A stretch of DNA of 64,000 bases from Mesorhizobium sp. YC-39 (GCF_025753795.1 NZ_JAOWPS010000005.1:310001-374000); one strand, 5' to 3'. Counted from the stretch's first letter, positions 37,897 to 46,326 are shown. Translations and numbers: made by a program. The notes: generated by a model not told the origin, from the letters alone.

Positions 37897-39270
37897 ATGA
37901 CCGCACGGATCCTCGTCGTCGACGACATCCCTGCCAATGTGAGGCTGCTCGAGGTCCGGCTGCTCGCCGAATATTTCGAGGTGCTGACCGCCACCAATGG
38001 GCCGGACGCGATCGAAACCTGCGAAAACGGCAAGGTCGACGTCGTGCTGCTCGACGTGATGATGCCCGACATGGACGGGTTCGAGGTTTGCCGGCGGCTG
38101 AAGAGCGACCCAGCGACGTCGCATATCCCTGTCGTCATGATCACCGCACTCGATCAGGTTTCGGACCGGGTGCGCGGGCTCGATGCCGGCGCGGACGATT
38201 TTTTGACCAAGCCGGTCAACGATCTGCAACTGATGACGCGCGTCAAGAGCCTGGTCAGGCTGAAGACGCTGACCGACGAGCTGCGCCTGCGCGCCTCGAC
38301 CACCCGCAACATCGGCATCGAGGAGCTTCTGAGCCGCAATTTCGCCTCCGAAGATACGATGCCGAAAATTCTCTTGATCGACGAGCGCAAATCCTCCTTC
38401 GAGCGCATTCAGAAAATGCTGCGCGGCAGCGCCGATCTCGACATCGCCACCGATCCGCATGCCGGCTTCTTCCAGGCCGCCGAGACGCCCTATGAATGCG
38501 TGATGATCTCGACGGGATTTGCCGATTTCGATCCGCTGAGGCTTTGTTCGCAATTGCGCTCGCTCGATCGCACCCGTTTCCTGCCAATCATCCTTTTGGC
38601 GGAGCAGGGTGAGGAGGGACGCCTCGTGCGAGGCCTCGAACTCGGCATCAACGACTATCTGATGCGGCCTATAGACCAGCAGGAGCTAACCGCGCGGCTG
38701 CGCACGCAGATCCGCCGCAAGCGCTACAACGACCAGCTCCGCGCCAGCGTCACCCAGACCATCGAGATGGCGGTGACTGATGGGCTGACCGGGCTGCACA
38801 ACCGCCGCTACCTCGACAGCCATCTGCAGACGCTGTTCGATCGCGCCGTGGCGCGGCGGCGGCCGCTGTCGGTGATGATCACCGATCTCGACCGCTTCAA
38901 GACCATCAACGACGCCCATGGCCATGACGGCGGCGACGACGTGCTGCGCGAATTCGCGCGGCGGCTGCGCAAGAACGTGCGCGGCATCGACCTTGCCTGC
39001 CGTTTTGGCGGCGAGGAGTTCGTTGTGGTGATGCCGGACACGGATGGCGTGGTCGCCGAAAAGGTCGCGGAGCGCATTCGCGCCGAAATCGCGCAGCTGC
39101 CGTTTGCCGTCGGCTCCGAGGGCAAGACGATCGAAGTCACCGTCAGCGTCGGCGTATCATCGGTGCTGAAGGGTGTGGACACGGTGGCGGGCTTGATGAA
39201 GCGCGCCGATCTGGCGCTCTACGAAGCCAAGAGCGGCGGCCGTAACCGAGTCGTCGCCAAAGCGGCGTAG
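37897..39270 (+). CDS. pleD: response regulator/diguanylate cyclase PleD
   Basis: A 457-residue protein with two receiver domains and a GGDEF domain. REC1 (1-120) has D9-D10 and phospho-acceptor D53 in VVLLDVMMPDMDGFEV. REC2 (about 152-275) lacks the usual acceptor Asp and serves as a dimerisation adaptor, as in Caulobacter PleD. The cyclase domain has DGLTGLHNRRYLDSH and F-G-G-E-E-F. The product-inhibition site R-G-I-D lies exactly five residues before GGEEF, so feedback control is intact. It is phosphorylated by DivJ/PleC-type kinases and makes c-di-GMP for the stalked/swarmer-type cell transition. Confidence 0.95.
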   Translation: MTARILVVDDIPANVRLLEVRLLAEYFEVLTATNGPDAIETCENGKVDVVLLDVMMPDMDGFEVCRRLKSDPATSHIPVVMITALDQVSDRVRGLDAGADDFLTKPVNDLQLMTRVKSLVRLKTLTDELRLRASTTRNIGIEELLSRNFASEDTMPKILLIDERKSSFERIQKMLRGSADLDIATDPHAGFFQAAETPYECVMISTGFADFDPLRLCSQLRSLDRTRFLPIILLAEQGEEGRLVRGLELGINDYLMRPIDQQELTARLRTQIRRKRYNDQLRASVTQTIEMAVTDGLTGLHNRRYLDSHLQTLFDRAVARRRPLSVMITDLDRFKTINDAHGHDGGDDVLREFARRLRKNVRGIDLACRFGGEEFVVVMPDTDGVVAEKVAERIRAEIAQLPFAVGSEGKTIEVTVSVGVSSVLKGVDTVAGLMKRADLALYEAKSGGRNRVVAKAA

Positions 39271-39704
39271 CGCCACGCCCGATTATCCAGCCAGTGCGAC
39301 AGGGTTACGAATTTACCTTAATGCAAGCGATTCGCGCTGCTTGGTTAAGAAATGGTTGATTTTCCTGAGGTGTTGCGCAAATGTGCAGGACCAATAACGG
39401 AGCCGGCGCGAGGGTAGATTGCCGGATCGATCCGAAAAATACCCCATGATTCTCAGGTCCGCCGCATCTCCTGGGTCCGTGGGGTCGGCCGGCCGGCGCT
39501 GGCACATAGTGGCCTCCTCGTACCGCTGCCAAACGCCGACCGGCCCCCTTTCCAAATGACATCAGGATTCTGTGCCAAACCCCGGAACACCATGGGTTTT
39601 TGTCGCGAGCACGATGGTGCCGGCTTCGAAACAGAACGCTCTTCCTGCATGAATCTTGGCGTGGCCCTTCGGACCTAGCGGAGGCCGGGCTCGTCTGCCG
39701 CCAA
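39271..39704. other. intergenic stretch after pleD, no convincing gene
   Basis: About 430 bp between pleD and the gntR promoter. One short frame at 39381-39449 (22 codons, two Cys, preceded by TGAGG) might be a leader peptide, but support is thin. A possible hairpin pairs ACCCCA near 39441 with TGGGGT near 39480 around CTCAGG/CCTGGG. The frames on the minus strand here show no family features. Confidence 0.5.
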
Positions 39705-39733
39705 TTGACATGGTCCTCCTTCCGTGCAGAAAT
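39705..39733 (+). promoter_or_regulatory. probable sigma-70-type promoter of the gntR operon
   Basis: A perfect -35 hexamer TTGACA at 39705-39710 is followed after 17 nt by AGAAAT (39728-39733), a poor -10. The predicted start of transcription falls on the operator at 39734-39744. The weak -10 keeps this tentative. Confidence 0.5.
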
Positions 39734-39744
39734 TGGTTGGACCA
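39734..39744. promoter_or_regulatory. FadR/GntR-type operator
   Basis: TGGT-TGG-ACCA is a perfect inverted repeat that fits the FadR-subfamily consensus TNGTNNNACNA. It lies 26 nt upstream of the gntR GTG and just downstream of the proposed -10. This is the position expected for autorepression of the whole operon. Confidence 0.7.
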
Positions 39745-39770
39745 TTGAACCACTTCGGGCGATCCTTGAC

Positions 39771-40505
39771 GTGACCGAGTTCAGCCTTCCGCCCATACAG
39801 ACGACTGCTCGTGACGATGCGGTGTTGAAAGCGCTCGCCGGCTTCGTCATGCAGGAGGCGCTCGGTCCGGGCGAAAAACTGCCGACCGAGAGGATCCTCG
39901 CCGATCGCCTCAAGGTCAGCCGCAACACGGTGCGCGAGGCGCTGACGCGCTGGGAAGGCCTCGGCCTCGTCGAACGGCGGCAGGGCAGCGGCACCTATCT
40001 CAAGGCGGCCGTCTCACCCGACATGTTGCACATGCCGCTGACGCTCGCCGGCGGCAATGATTTCACCGGCCTGATGCGCACGCTGGAAATCCGCCGCGCA
40101 CTGGAGGCCGAAGCCGCCGCCCTTTGCGCCATCCGCGCCGGCAAAGCCGAGATCGCCGAGATCGAACGCAAGCTCGACATTATGGAAGAAGCCTTTCATA
40201 GCCGCGCCGGCATGTCGGCGGAGGAAGACTGGGAGTTCCATCAGGCCGTGTACCGCGCCTCCGGCAATCCGCTGTTCGAGCAGATCATCGCCGCCATGCA
40301 CGAACTCTTCCATCGCTTCTGGGAACACCCGCTCGGCGTGCGTGACTTCGGCCACGCCAGCTTTCCCTACCATCGCACCATCTACGAACGCATCGCCGCG
40401 CACGACCCGGACGGAGCCCGGGCCGAGGCATTGAAGCTGATCGCTACCGTTGAGGACGATCTGAAGCGCGGCGCCGCGAACCTCAAGCTTTCGGACCTGA
40501 AATGA
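39771..40505 (+). CDS. FadR-family (GntR) transcriptional regulator
   Basis: A 244-residue regulator. The N-terminal winged helix has LGPGEKLPTERILADRLKVS, NTVREALTRWEGLGLVERR and QGSGTYL (about 25-80). The C-terminal all-helical FCD domain carries a likely metal/effector site with the Asp/His pattern FHQAVYRASGN and SFPYHRTIYERIAAHD. The GTG at 39771 is chosen because the operator/promoter lies just upstream and the length then matches the subfamily; longer frames would read through the operator. Its stop overlaps the next start (ATGA). It is expected to repress its own operon until an effector, perhaps the transported solute, binds. Confidence 0.88.
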   Translation: MTEFSLPPIQTTARDDAVLKALAGFVMQEALGPGEKLPTERILADRLKVSRNTVREALTRWEGLGLVERRQGSGTYLKAAVSPDMLHMPLTLAGGNDFTGLMRTLEIRRALEAEAAALCAIRAGKAEIAEIERKLDIMEEAFHSRAGMSAEEDWEFHQAVYRASGNPLFEQIIAAMHELFHRFWEHPLGVRDFGHASFPYHRTIYERIAAHDPDGARAEALKLIATVEDDLKRGAANLKLSDLK

Positions 40506-41704
40506 ACGAGCACCCCACCGGCTTTGACCCAGGCACTTTCGGCAGCGACTACCTCGCCGAGGCAGCGACGCTTCTGGCGCATGATGATCCGTTCCCTGGC
40601 GGCGCGGTGGTGCCGCCGATCTACCAGACCTCGCTCTTCACCTTCGCCAGCTATGCCGAGATGGCCGACACTTTCGCTGGCCGGCGGCGCCAGCCGATCT
40701 ATTCGCGCGGCGACAACCCGACGGTGATGGAATTCGAGGCGCGCGTCGCCGCCCTTGAAGGCGCGGAAGCTGCCCGCGGCTTTTCCAGCGGCATGGCGGC
40801 GATCAGCGCCACGGTGCTCGCCTTCGTCGGCGCCGGCGAGCGCATCGTCGCCGTTCGCAACTGCTATGGCGATGCCTACCGGCTGTTCGAACGGCTGTTC
40901 CCGCGCCTCAACATCAAGGTCGACTATGTCGACGGTTCCGACCCCGATGCGGTCGCTGCCGCTCTTCCCGGCGCCAAGCTGCTTTATCTGGAAAGCCCGA
41001 CCTCGATGATGTTCGAGCTGCAGGACATCGCGCATCTGACGCGCCTGGCCAAGGAGCAGGGCATCCTCACAACCATCGACAATTCCTGGGCGACACCGGT
41101 GTTCCAGAAGCCGATTTCGCACGGCGTCGACTTCGTCCTGCATTCGGCCTCGAAATATCTCGGCGGCCACAGCGACACCGTCGCCGGCGTGGTGGCGGGC
41201 TCAGCCGCCAATATCGGCCGCATCAACGAGCAGACCTATTCCTCGCTCGGCGGCAAGCTGTCGCCTTTCGAGGCATGGCTCTTGCTGCGCGGTTTGCGCA
41301 CACTGCCGCTCAGACTGCCGCATCACATGAAGAGCGGGCTGACGCTGGCCGAGCGGCTGAAAACGCATGGCAAGGTCGAGCGCGTCAACCACCCTGCCTA
41401 TTCCAACCACCCCGGCAAGGCGACGCTCGCCGGCTATGCCGGGCTGTTCTCCTTCGAGGTGACGGAGGATGTCGACATTCCCGCCTTCGTCGATGCGCTG
41501 AAGTTCTTCCGCATCGGCGTCAGCTGGGGCGGCCATGAGAGCCTGGTCGTGCCGGCCAAGGCCTCGCTCGAGCAGACGCCGGGCCTGAATTCGATGGCGC
41601 GCTTCGGCGTCAGCCCCCGAACCATCCGCTTCAATGTCGGATTGGAGAATGTCGAGGATCTCTGGGCCGATATCGCCCAGGCCTTCGACAAAGCAAAAAA
41701 ATAA
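40502..41704 (+). CDS. Cys/Met metabolism-type PLP enzyme (cystathionine lyase/synthase-like)
   Basis: A 400-residue fold-type I PLP enzyme of the trans-sulfuration family. The cofactor lysine is K218 in F-V-L-H-S-A-S-K-Y-L-G-G-H. The phosphate-binding S-S-G-M-A-A-I-S is near 95-102, YSRGDNPT near 67-74, and the PLP-ring Asp in TIDNSWATP near 193. Usual members cleave or form C-S bonds at the beta or gamma carbon (MetB, MetC, MetZ, MegL). Which reaction this one does cannot be told. It is translationally coupled to gntR and precedes a CUT1 sugar-type ABC transporter, an odd partner that hints at a sugar- or amino-acid-conjugate substrate. Confidence 0.88.
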   Translation: MNEHPTGFDPGTFGSDYLAEAATLLAHDDPFPGGAVVPPIYQTSLFTFASYAEMADTFAGRRRQPIYSRGDNPTVMEFEARVAALEGAEAARGFSSGMAAISATVLAFVGAGERIVAVRNCYGDAYRLFERLFPRLNIKVDYVDGSDPDAVAAALPGAKLLYLESPTSMMFELQDIAHLTRLAKEQGILTTIDNSWATPVFQKPISHGVDFVLHSASKYLGGHSDTVAGVVAGSAANIGRINEQTYSSLGGKLSPFEAWLLLRGLRTLPLRLPHHMKSGLTLAERLKTHGKVERVNHPAYSNHPGKATLAGYAGLFSFEVTEDVDIPAFVDALKFFRIGVSWGGHESLVVPAKASLEQTPGLNSMARFGVSPRTIRFNVGLENVEDLWADIAQAFDKAKK

Positions 41705-41733
41705 CGGAGCCGTTCAAAATGGGAGTACCGAAC

Positions 41734-43011
41734 ATGAAAAGACTGACGTTCATGCTTGCCGCCGTCGCCGGATTGGCAATTTCCGCAAGCGGCGCCCTGG
41801 CCGACACCACCCTAAAGATGGTCGAGGTCATCACCAGCCCGCCGCGCACTGAATTTTTGAAGAAGCAGATCGCCGAGTTCGAGGCGGCCAATCCGGGCGT
41901 CAAGGTCGAGCTCGTCTCGCTGCCCTGGGGCCAGGCGTTCGAGAAGTTCCTGACCATGGTGCAGGCCGGCGACACGCCCGACATCGTCGAAATGCCGGAG
42001 CGTTGGATGGGTCTCTATGCCACCAACGGCCAGCTTGAGGATCTCGGGCCTTATATGGCCAAATGGGATGACGCCAAGACGCTCGGCGAGCGCGCCAAGC
42101 AGTTCGGCTCGACCGTCAACAACACCCAGTTCATGATCCCTTACGGCTACTATGTGAACGCGCTGTTCTGGAACAAGAAGCTGTTCAAGGAGGCCGGCCT
42201 CGATGGTCCGCCGGCGACGCTCGATGAATTCGTCGAGGATTCCAAGAAGATCTCGGCGCTTCCAGGCAAATACGGCTATTGCCTGCGCGGTGGCCCCGGC
42301 GCCTTCAACGGCATGCACATGTTCATGAACATCGCCGCCGGCAAGGGCGGCTACTTCAACGAAGACGGCACCTCGACCATCAATGACGAGGGCTCGGTCA
42401 AGGGCCTGCAGATGCTGGCCGACATGTACAAGAACGGCCTGGCGCCGAAGGATGCGGTGAGCTGGGGCTTCAACGAGACGGTCACCGGCTTCTATTCCGG
42501 CACCTGCGCCATGCTCAACCAGGATCCGGACGCGCTGCTCGGTATCGCCGACAAGATGAGCGCCGACGATTTCGCCGTGGCGCCATTGCCGGTCGGGCCG
42601 AGCGGCAAATCCTATCCGACGCTGGGTTATGCCGGCTGGGCGATGTTCGCCAATTCGCAGCACAAGGACGATGCCTGGAAGCTGATGGCAACGCTTTTGT
42701 CGCCGAAGGACAATCTGGAATGGGCCAAGGAAGTCGGCGTCGTCCCGATCCACAATGGCGCCGACCAGGATGCGCATTTCAAGACCGAGCAGTTCAAGGG
42801 CTGGTTCACGGAGCTGAGCGACAGCTCCAAATATGAAATGGTGACGCCGCCGACGCATCTGGAGAACCTCGGCAACTTTGTCGACCAGGTGGCGATCAAG
42901 AATTTTCAGGAAGTGCTGCTTGGGCAGAAGACGGCCAAGGAGGTCGCCGACCAATGGGCCGCGTTCCTGACCAAGGAACAGCAGGACTGGATGGCCAAGA
43001 ACAAGAAGTAG
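41734..43011 (+). CDS. CUT1-type ABC transporter substrate-binding protein
   Basis: A 425-residue extracellular binding protein of the MalE/UgpB-like family. MKRLTFMLAAVAGLAISASG followed by ALA-D is a Sec signal peptide. The mature protein shows PPRTEFLKKQIAEFEAANPG, PDIVEMPERWMGLYATNGQL, MIPYGYYVNALFWNKKLFKE and LGYAGWAMFANSQHKDDAWK, typical of carbohydrate binding proteins. ATG 41734 is chosen for GGAG 8 nt upstream; an in-frame ATG at 41719 is also possible. The C-terminal QQDWMAKNKK is normal. Part of gntR-PLP-SBP-permease-permease-ATPase. A repeat separates it from the permease genes. Confidence 0.9.
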   Translation: MKRLTFMLAAVAGLAISASGALADTTLKMVEVITSPPRTEFLKKQIAEFEAANPGVKVELVSLPWGQAFEKFLTMVQAGDTPDIVEMPERWMGLYATNGQLEDLGPYMAKWDDAKTLGERAKQFGSTVNNTQFMIPYGYYVNALFWNKKLFKEAGLDGPPATLDEFVEDSKKISALPGKYGYCLRGGPGAFNGMHMFMNIAAGKGGYFNEDGTSTINDEGSVKGLQMLADMYKNGLAPKDAVSWGFNETVTGFYSGTCAMLNQDPDALLGIADKMSADDFAVAPLPVGPSGKSYPTLGYAGWAMFANSQHKDDAWKLMATLLSPKDNLEWAKEVGVVPIHNGADQDAHFKTEQFKGWFTELSDSSKYEMVTPPTHLENLGNFVDQVAIKNFQEVLLGQKTAKEVADQWAAFLTKEQQDWMAKNKK

Positions 43012-43020
43012 CACTTCTTT

Positions 43021-43178
43021 CCTTCCCCCCGTTTACCGGGAGAAGGTGTCACGAAGTGACGGATGAGGGGCGGCGCGAGCTTCTGCCAGCAATGGCGCAG
43101 CCCGTCATCTGCCTGCCCGTCCTCCGCTGCAGCTGCGGAAGGTGGACCGGCATCTTCTCCCCGTGAACGGGGAGAAGG
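43021..43178. repeat. RIME-like palindromic repeat inside the ABC operon
   Basis: A ~158-bp stretch bounded by two inverted repeats. The left is CTTCCCCCCGTTTACCGGGA and GAAGG. The right is CTTCTCCCCG-TGAA-CGGGGAGAAG at 43154-43177, a perfect 10-bp stem. Between them are GTGTCACGAAGTGAC and GGATGAGGGGCGGCGCGAG. The wording matches the rhizobial intergenic mosaic elements (RIME). It lies between the binding-protein and permease genes. Such hairpins often stabilise the upstream message, so the binding protein may be made in excess. Confidence 0.85.
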
Positions 43179-43227
43179 ACGCTGTCACCAATCCCGGCGC
43201 TCTTCCATAAAGGCTAAGCCAGTCCCT

Positions 43228-44151
43228 ATGACCTATGCCGTGTCCGAAATACGATCCGCCGGCAAGCCGCGAAAGAAGCGGCTATCCCATGCCGCGATCG
43301 AGCCATGGCTTTATCTCAGCCCGGCGATCGTGCTTCTGGTGGCGGTGCTGCTGGTGCCGCTGATCATTGGCATCAGCTACTCCTTCCGCAAATTCTCCGC
43401 CTTCAAGTCGGAATATGTCGGCCTCGGCCAGTATGAGACGATGCTGTCCGACCAGGTTCTGGGGCAGGCGCTGGTCAACACGCTGTGGTGGACGGTCGCC
43501 AGCCTGTTCTTCCAGTTCTTCCTCGGTCTTGGCCTGGCACTGCTGCTCGACAAGCCGTTTGTTGGCCGCAAGGTTGTGCAGGCGGTGGTGTTCCTGCCCT
43601 GGGCGGTGCCGTCGTTCCTGTCGGGCCTCACCTGGGCCTGGCTGTTCAATCCGATCATCGGACCGCTGCCGCACTGGCTCTATGCGCTGGGGCTCAAGGC
43701 CGAGCCGACCAACATCCTGTCCGATCCGGCCACCGCCATGTGGGGGCCGATCATCGCCAACATCTGGTTCGGCATCCCGTTCTTCGCCATCACGCTGCTG
43801 GCGGCGCTGAAGTCGATCCCGTCGGAACTGCATGAGGCGGCGGCCATCGACGGCGCCTCGCCGTGGCAGCGCTTCACCAAAGTGACGCTGCCGTTCCTGG
43901 CGCCGACCATCGTTATCACCGTCATGCTGCGCACGATCTGGATCGCCACCTTCGCCGATCTGATCTTCGTCATGACCGAAGGCGGGCCGGCCGGCTCGAC
44001 CAGCACGGTGCCGGTCTATATCTATGTCAGCGCCTTCAAGTCGCTGGACAAGGGTTACGCTTCTGCTGTGGCGGTGCTGCTGCTGGTCCTGCTGATTGCC
44101 TATGCGGTGGCACTGATCGCCATCCGCCGCACGCTGGTGAGGCACGTCTGA
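43228..44151 (+). CDS. CUT1-type ABC permease (MalF-like)
   Basis: A 307-residue permease with six or seven helices. The cytoplasmic EAA loop reads H-E-A-A-A-I-D-G-A-S-P-W-Q-R-F (around 195-210), the ATPase docking motif. WLYLSPAIVLLVAVLLVPLI is the first helix and YSFRKFSAFKSEYVGLGQYE the usual periplasmic start. The ATG at 43228 (MTYAVSEIRSAGK) lies just beyond the RIME-like repeat. The stop overlaps the next start by 1 nt (TGATG). It forms the channel with the following permease. Confidence 0.9.
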   Translation: MTYAVSEIRSAGKPRKKRLSHAAIEPWLYLSPAIVLLVAVLLVPLIIGISYSFRKFSAFKSEYVGLGQYETMLSDQVLGQALVNTLWWTVASLFFQFFLGLGLALLLDKPFVGRKVVQAVVFLPWAVPSFLSGLTWAWLFNPIIGPLPHWLYALGLKAEPTNILSDPATAMWGPIIANIWFGIPFFAITLLAALKSIPSELHEAAAIDGASPWQRFTKVTLPFLAPTIVITVMLRTIWIATFADLIFVMTEGGPAGSTSTVPVYIYVSAFKSLDKGYASAVAVLLLVLLIAYAVALIAIRRTLVRHV

Positions 44152-44999
44152 TGATTGCCGGACGCTCCACCTCTTCTCGCTTTCTTGGCGGCATCGGCCT
44201 CTACGGCGCTATCGCCGCCTACATGATCTTTGCATTGTTCCCGATCTTCTGGACGCTGAAGATATCCGTCACGCCGGAACGTCTGCTCTATTCCGAAGGC
44301 ATCACCTTTTGGCCGTCGCGGACGACCTTCCAGAATTTCGTCACCGTGCTCGAAGCCTCTGATTTTCCGCGCTATTTCCTGAACAGCGTCATCGTCTCGG
44401 TGTCGACGGCAGCCTTCGTCACAATCATTGCCACGCTCGCCGGCTATGCCATGTCGCGCTTCACCTTCCGCGGTAAGGCGACGCTTGCCATACTATTGCT
44501 GCTCACCCAGACCTTTCCGCTGGTGATGGTCATTCCGCCGATCTACCGCCTCATGGGAGATCTCGGCCTGACCAACAGCCTGATCGGACTGATCATCATC
44601 TACACCGCCTTCAACACCGCCTTCGCCACCTTCCTCATGCAGTCCTTCTTTGACGGTATCCCCAGGGACCTCGAGGAGGCGGCGATGATCGACGGCTGCA
44701 CGCGAGCGCAGGCGATGCGCAAGGTGATCGTGCCGCTGACGCTGCCCGGCATGGGCGCGACGCTCGGATTTGTCTTCACCGCCGCCTGGAGCGAGCTTTT
44801 GTTCGCGCTGATGCTGATCTCCAGCGACGCTCAAAAGACCTTCGCCGTCGGCCTGCTCACCTTTATCGGCAAGTTTGCCGTCGACTGGGGGCAGATGATG
44901 GCGGCCTCTATCCTGGCACTGATCCCGGTCTGCATCTTCTTTGCCTTCCTGCAACGCTATCTCGTCACCGGCCTCACCGCCGGCGCCGTCAAAGGATAA
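44151..44999 (+). CDS. CUT1-type ABC permease (MalG-like)
   Basis: A 282-residue permease with six helices. The EAA loop reads L-E-E-A-A-M-I-D-G-C-T-R-A-Q-A-M. AAYMIFALFPIFWTLKISVT is the first helix and LLTQTFPLVMVIPPIYRLMG the usual central block of MalG-like proteins. The ATG at 44151 overlaps the previous stop (TGATG). Reading the frame further upstream lies inside the first permease gene and is not coding. The ATPase gene begins 3 nt after this stop. Confidence 0.92.
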   Translation: MIAGRSTSSRFLGGIGLYGAIAAYMIFALFPIFWTLKISVTPERLLYSEGITFWPSRTTFQNFVTVLEASDFPRYFLNSVIVSVSTAAFVTIIATLAGYAMSRFTFRGKATLAILLLLTQTFPLVMVIPPIYRLMGDLGLTNSLIGLIIIYTAFNTAFATFLMQSFFDGIPRDLEEAAMIDGCTRAQAMRKVIVPLTLPGMGATLGFVFTAAWSELLFALMLISSDAQKTFAVGLLTFIGKFAVDWGQMMAASILALIPVCIFFAFLQRYLVTGLTAGAVKG

Positions 45000-45002
45000 T
45001 CG

Positions 45003-46070
45003 ATGGCTTCCGTCACGCTGCAACATGTCGAAAAGGACTACGGCTCGCTGCGCATCCTGCACGGTGTCGATCTCGAAATCGCCGATGGCGAGTTCGTCGT
45101 GCTGGTCGGCCCTTCCGGTTGCGGCAAGTCGACCCTTTTGCGCATGATCGCCGGGCTGGAAGAGGTTTCCGGCGGCGAAATCCGCATCGGCGAACGGCTG
45201 GTCAACGACGTCGCGCCGAAGGACCGTGACATCGCCATGGTGTTCCAGTCCTACGCGCTCTATCCGCATATGGACGTGTCGTCGAACATGGGTTTCAGCC
45301 TGCTCCTGAAGAAGGCGGAGAAGACGGCGATCGACACCAGGGTGGGCGCGGCCGCCAAGCGTCTCGGCCTCGATAATTTCCTGCAGCGCCTGCCGCGCCA
45401 GCTTTCCGGCGGCCAGCGCCAGCGCGTCGCCATGGGCCGCGCCATCGTGCGCGACCCCAAGGTCTTTCTCTTCGATGAGCCGCTGTCGAACCTCGACGCC
45501 AAGCTGCGCGTCCATATGCGCGCCGAGATCAAGGCGCTGCACCAGCAGCTCAAGACAACCTCGGTCTATGTCACCCATGACCAGATCGAAGCCATGACCA
45601 TGGCCGACCGCATCGTCGTCATGCATGACGGCTTCGTCCAGCAGGTCGGCCATCCCTTGGAACTCTACGACCGGCCGTCCAACATCTTCGTCGCTGGCTT
45701 CATCGGCTCGCCCGGCATGAATTTCTTGCCGGCGGCGGTCAGCAAGGGCGGCAAGGTCGACGCCGTGCTGGCCGACGGCCAGAAGCTCAGATTGCCGGAT
45801 GGCCTGCCGTTGCAGGACGGTAACGCAATCACCGTCGGGCTGCGGCCGGAGCATATCCAGCTCACCGAAGGTGGAGCGCTCAAGGCGGAGGTCGAAGTGG
45901 TCGAGCCGCTCGGCCTGTCGACCCAGTTCTATGTCCAGATGGCCGGCCAGCAGGTCTGCGTCTTCGTCATGGGGCGCAGCACTATCAGGCCGGGCGACAT
46001 GGTGCGGCTGTCGGCCGAGCCGGCGGCACTGCATCTCTTTGATCCGACGAGCGGAAACCGCATCGGATAG
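45003..46070 (+). CDS. CUT1-type ABC transporter ATP-binding protein (UgpC/MsmK-like)
   Basis: A 355-residue ATPase. Walker A is G-P-S-G-C-G-K-S-T (about 37-45), the signature L-S-G-G-Q-R-Q-R-V-A-M-G-R-A, and Walker B V-F-L-F-D-E-P-L-S-N-L-D. The switch His is in Y-V-T-H-D-Q. The C-terminal TOBE domain (about 240-350) is typical of MalK/UgpC proteins. VEKDYGSLRILHGVDLEIAD opens the protein. Last gene of the operon, 3 nt after the second permease. A hairpin in the 88-bp gap before the convergent rpmG can end transcription. Confidence 0.94.
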   Translation: MASVTLQHVEKDYGSLRILHGVDLEIADGEFVVLVGPSGCGKSTLLRMIAGLEEVSGGEIRIGERLVNDVAPKDRDIAMVFQSYALYPHMDVSSNMGFSLLLKKAEKTAIDTRVGAAAKRLGLDNFLQRLPRQLSGGQRQRVAMGRAIVRDPKVFLFDEPLSNLDAKLRVHMRAEIKALHQQLKTTSVYVTHDQIEAMTMADRIVVMHDGFVQQVGHPLELYDRPSNIFVAGFIGSPGMNFLPAAVSKGGKVDAVLADGQKLRLPDGLPLQDGNAITVGLRPEHIQLTEGGALKAEVEVVEPLGLSTQFYVQMAGQQVCVFVMGRSTIRPGDMVRLSAEPAALHLFDPTSGNRIG

Positions 46071-46104
46071 GCCGTGGCGTAATTTTTTGACCGATTCGGC
46101 GCCA

Positions 46105-46135
46105 CAAACGAAAACGCCGCCCATGAGGCGGCGTT
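46105..46135 (-). terminator. Rho-independent terminator of rpmG
   Basis: AACGCCGCC (46113-46121) and GGCGGCGTT (46127-46135) pair perfectly around CATGA. On the minus strand the stem is followed by TTCGTTTGTGG, a fair U-rich tail, 24 nt after the rpmG stop. In the other direction it lies 43 nt after the ABC ATPase gene and lacks a U-tract. Confidence 0.75.
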
Positions 46136-46158
46136 CGGTGTCGCGGAGGAAAACCCGA

Positions 46159-46326
46159 TTACTTGATCTTGGTTTCCTTGAATTCGACGTGCTTCTTGGC
46201 GACCGGATCGTATTTGCGGAACGACAGCTTGTCCGTCTTGGTGCGGCTGTTCTTGCTGGTCACGTAGAAGAAACCGGTGTCGGCGGTCGACAGAAGCTTG
46301 ATCTTGATGTTTGCGGCTTTGGCCAT
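46159..46326 (-). CDS. rpmG: 50S ribosomal protein L33
   Basis: A 55-residue basic protein beginning [15 protein letters not shown] and ending in [29 protein letters not shown] and [13 protein letters not shown] are the L33 hallmark. There is no Cys pair, so this is the zinc-free (C-minus) form. The length is exact for proteobacterial L33. Single gene with its own terminator. Confidence 0.96.
   Translation of the reverse strand: MAKAANIKIKLLSTADTGFFYVTSKNSRTKTDKLSFRKYDPVAKKHVEFKETKIK

Noticed and set aside
36964-38553. 529-codon extension of the DUF3572 frame upstream across divK and pleD
   Set aside because: Only the last 99 codons have family-like sequence. The rest is antisense to divK and pleD.
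39340-39360. TTAA-N7-TTGA-like site after pleD, possible CtrA box
   Set aside because: One mismatch to the TTAA-N7-TTAA core, and it is not placed in front of a gene known to be CtrA-controlled. Too weak to list.
39305-39994. 229-codon minus-strand frame opposite gntR and its promoter region
   Set aside because: Antisense to the winged-helix coding region. No motif.
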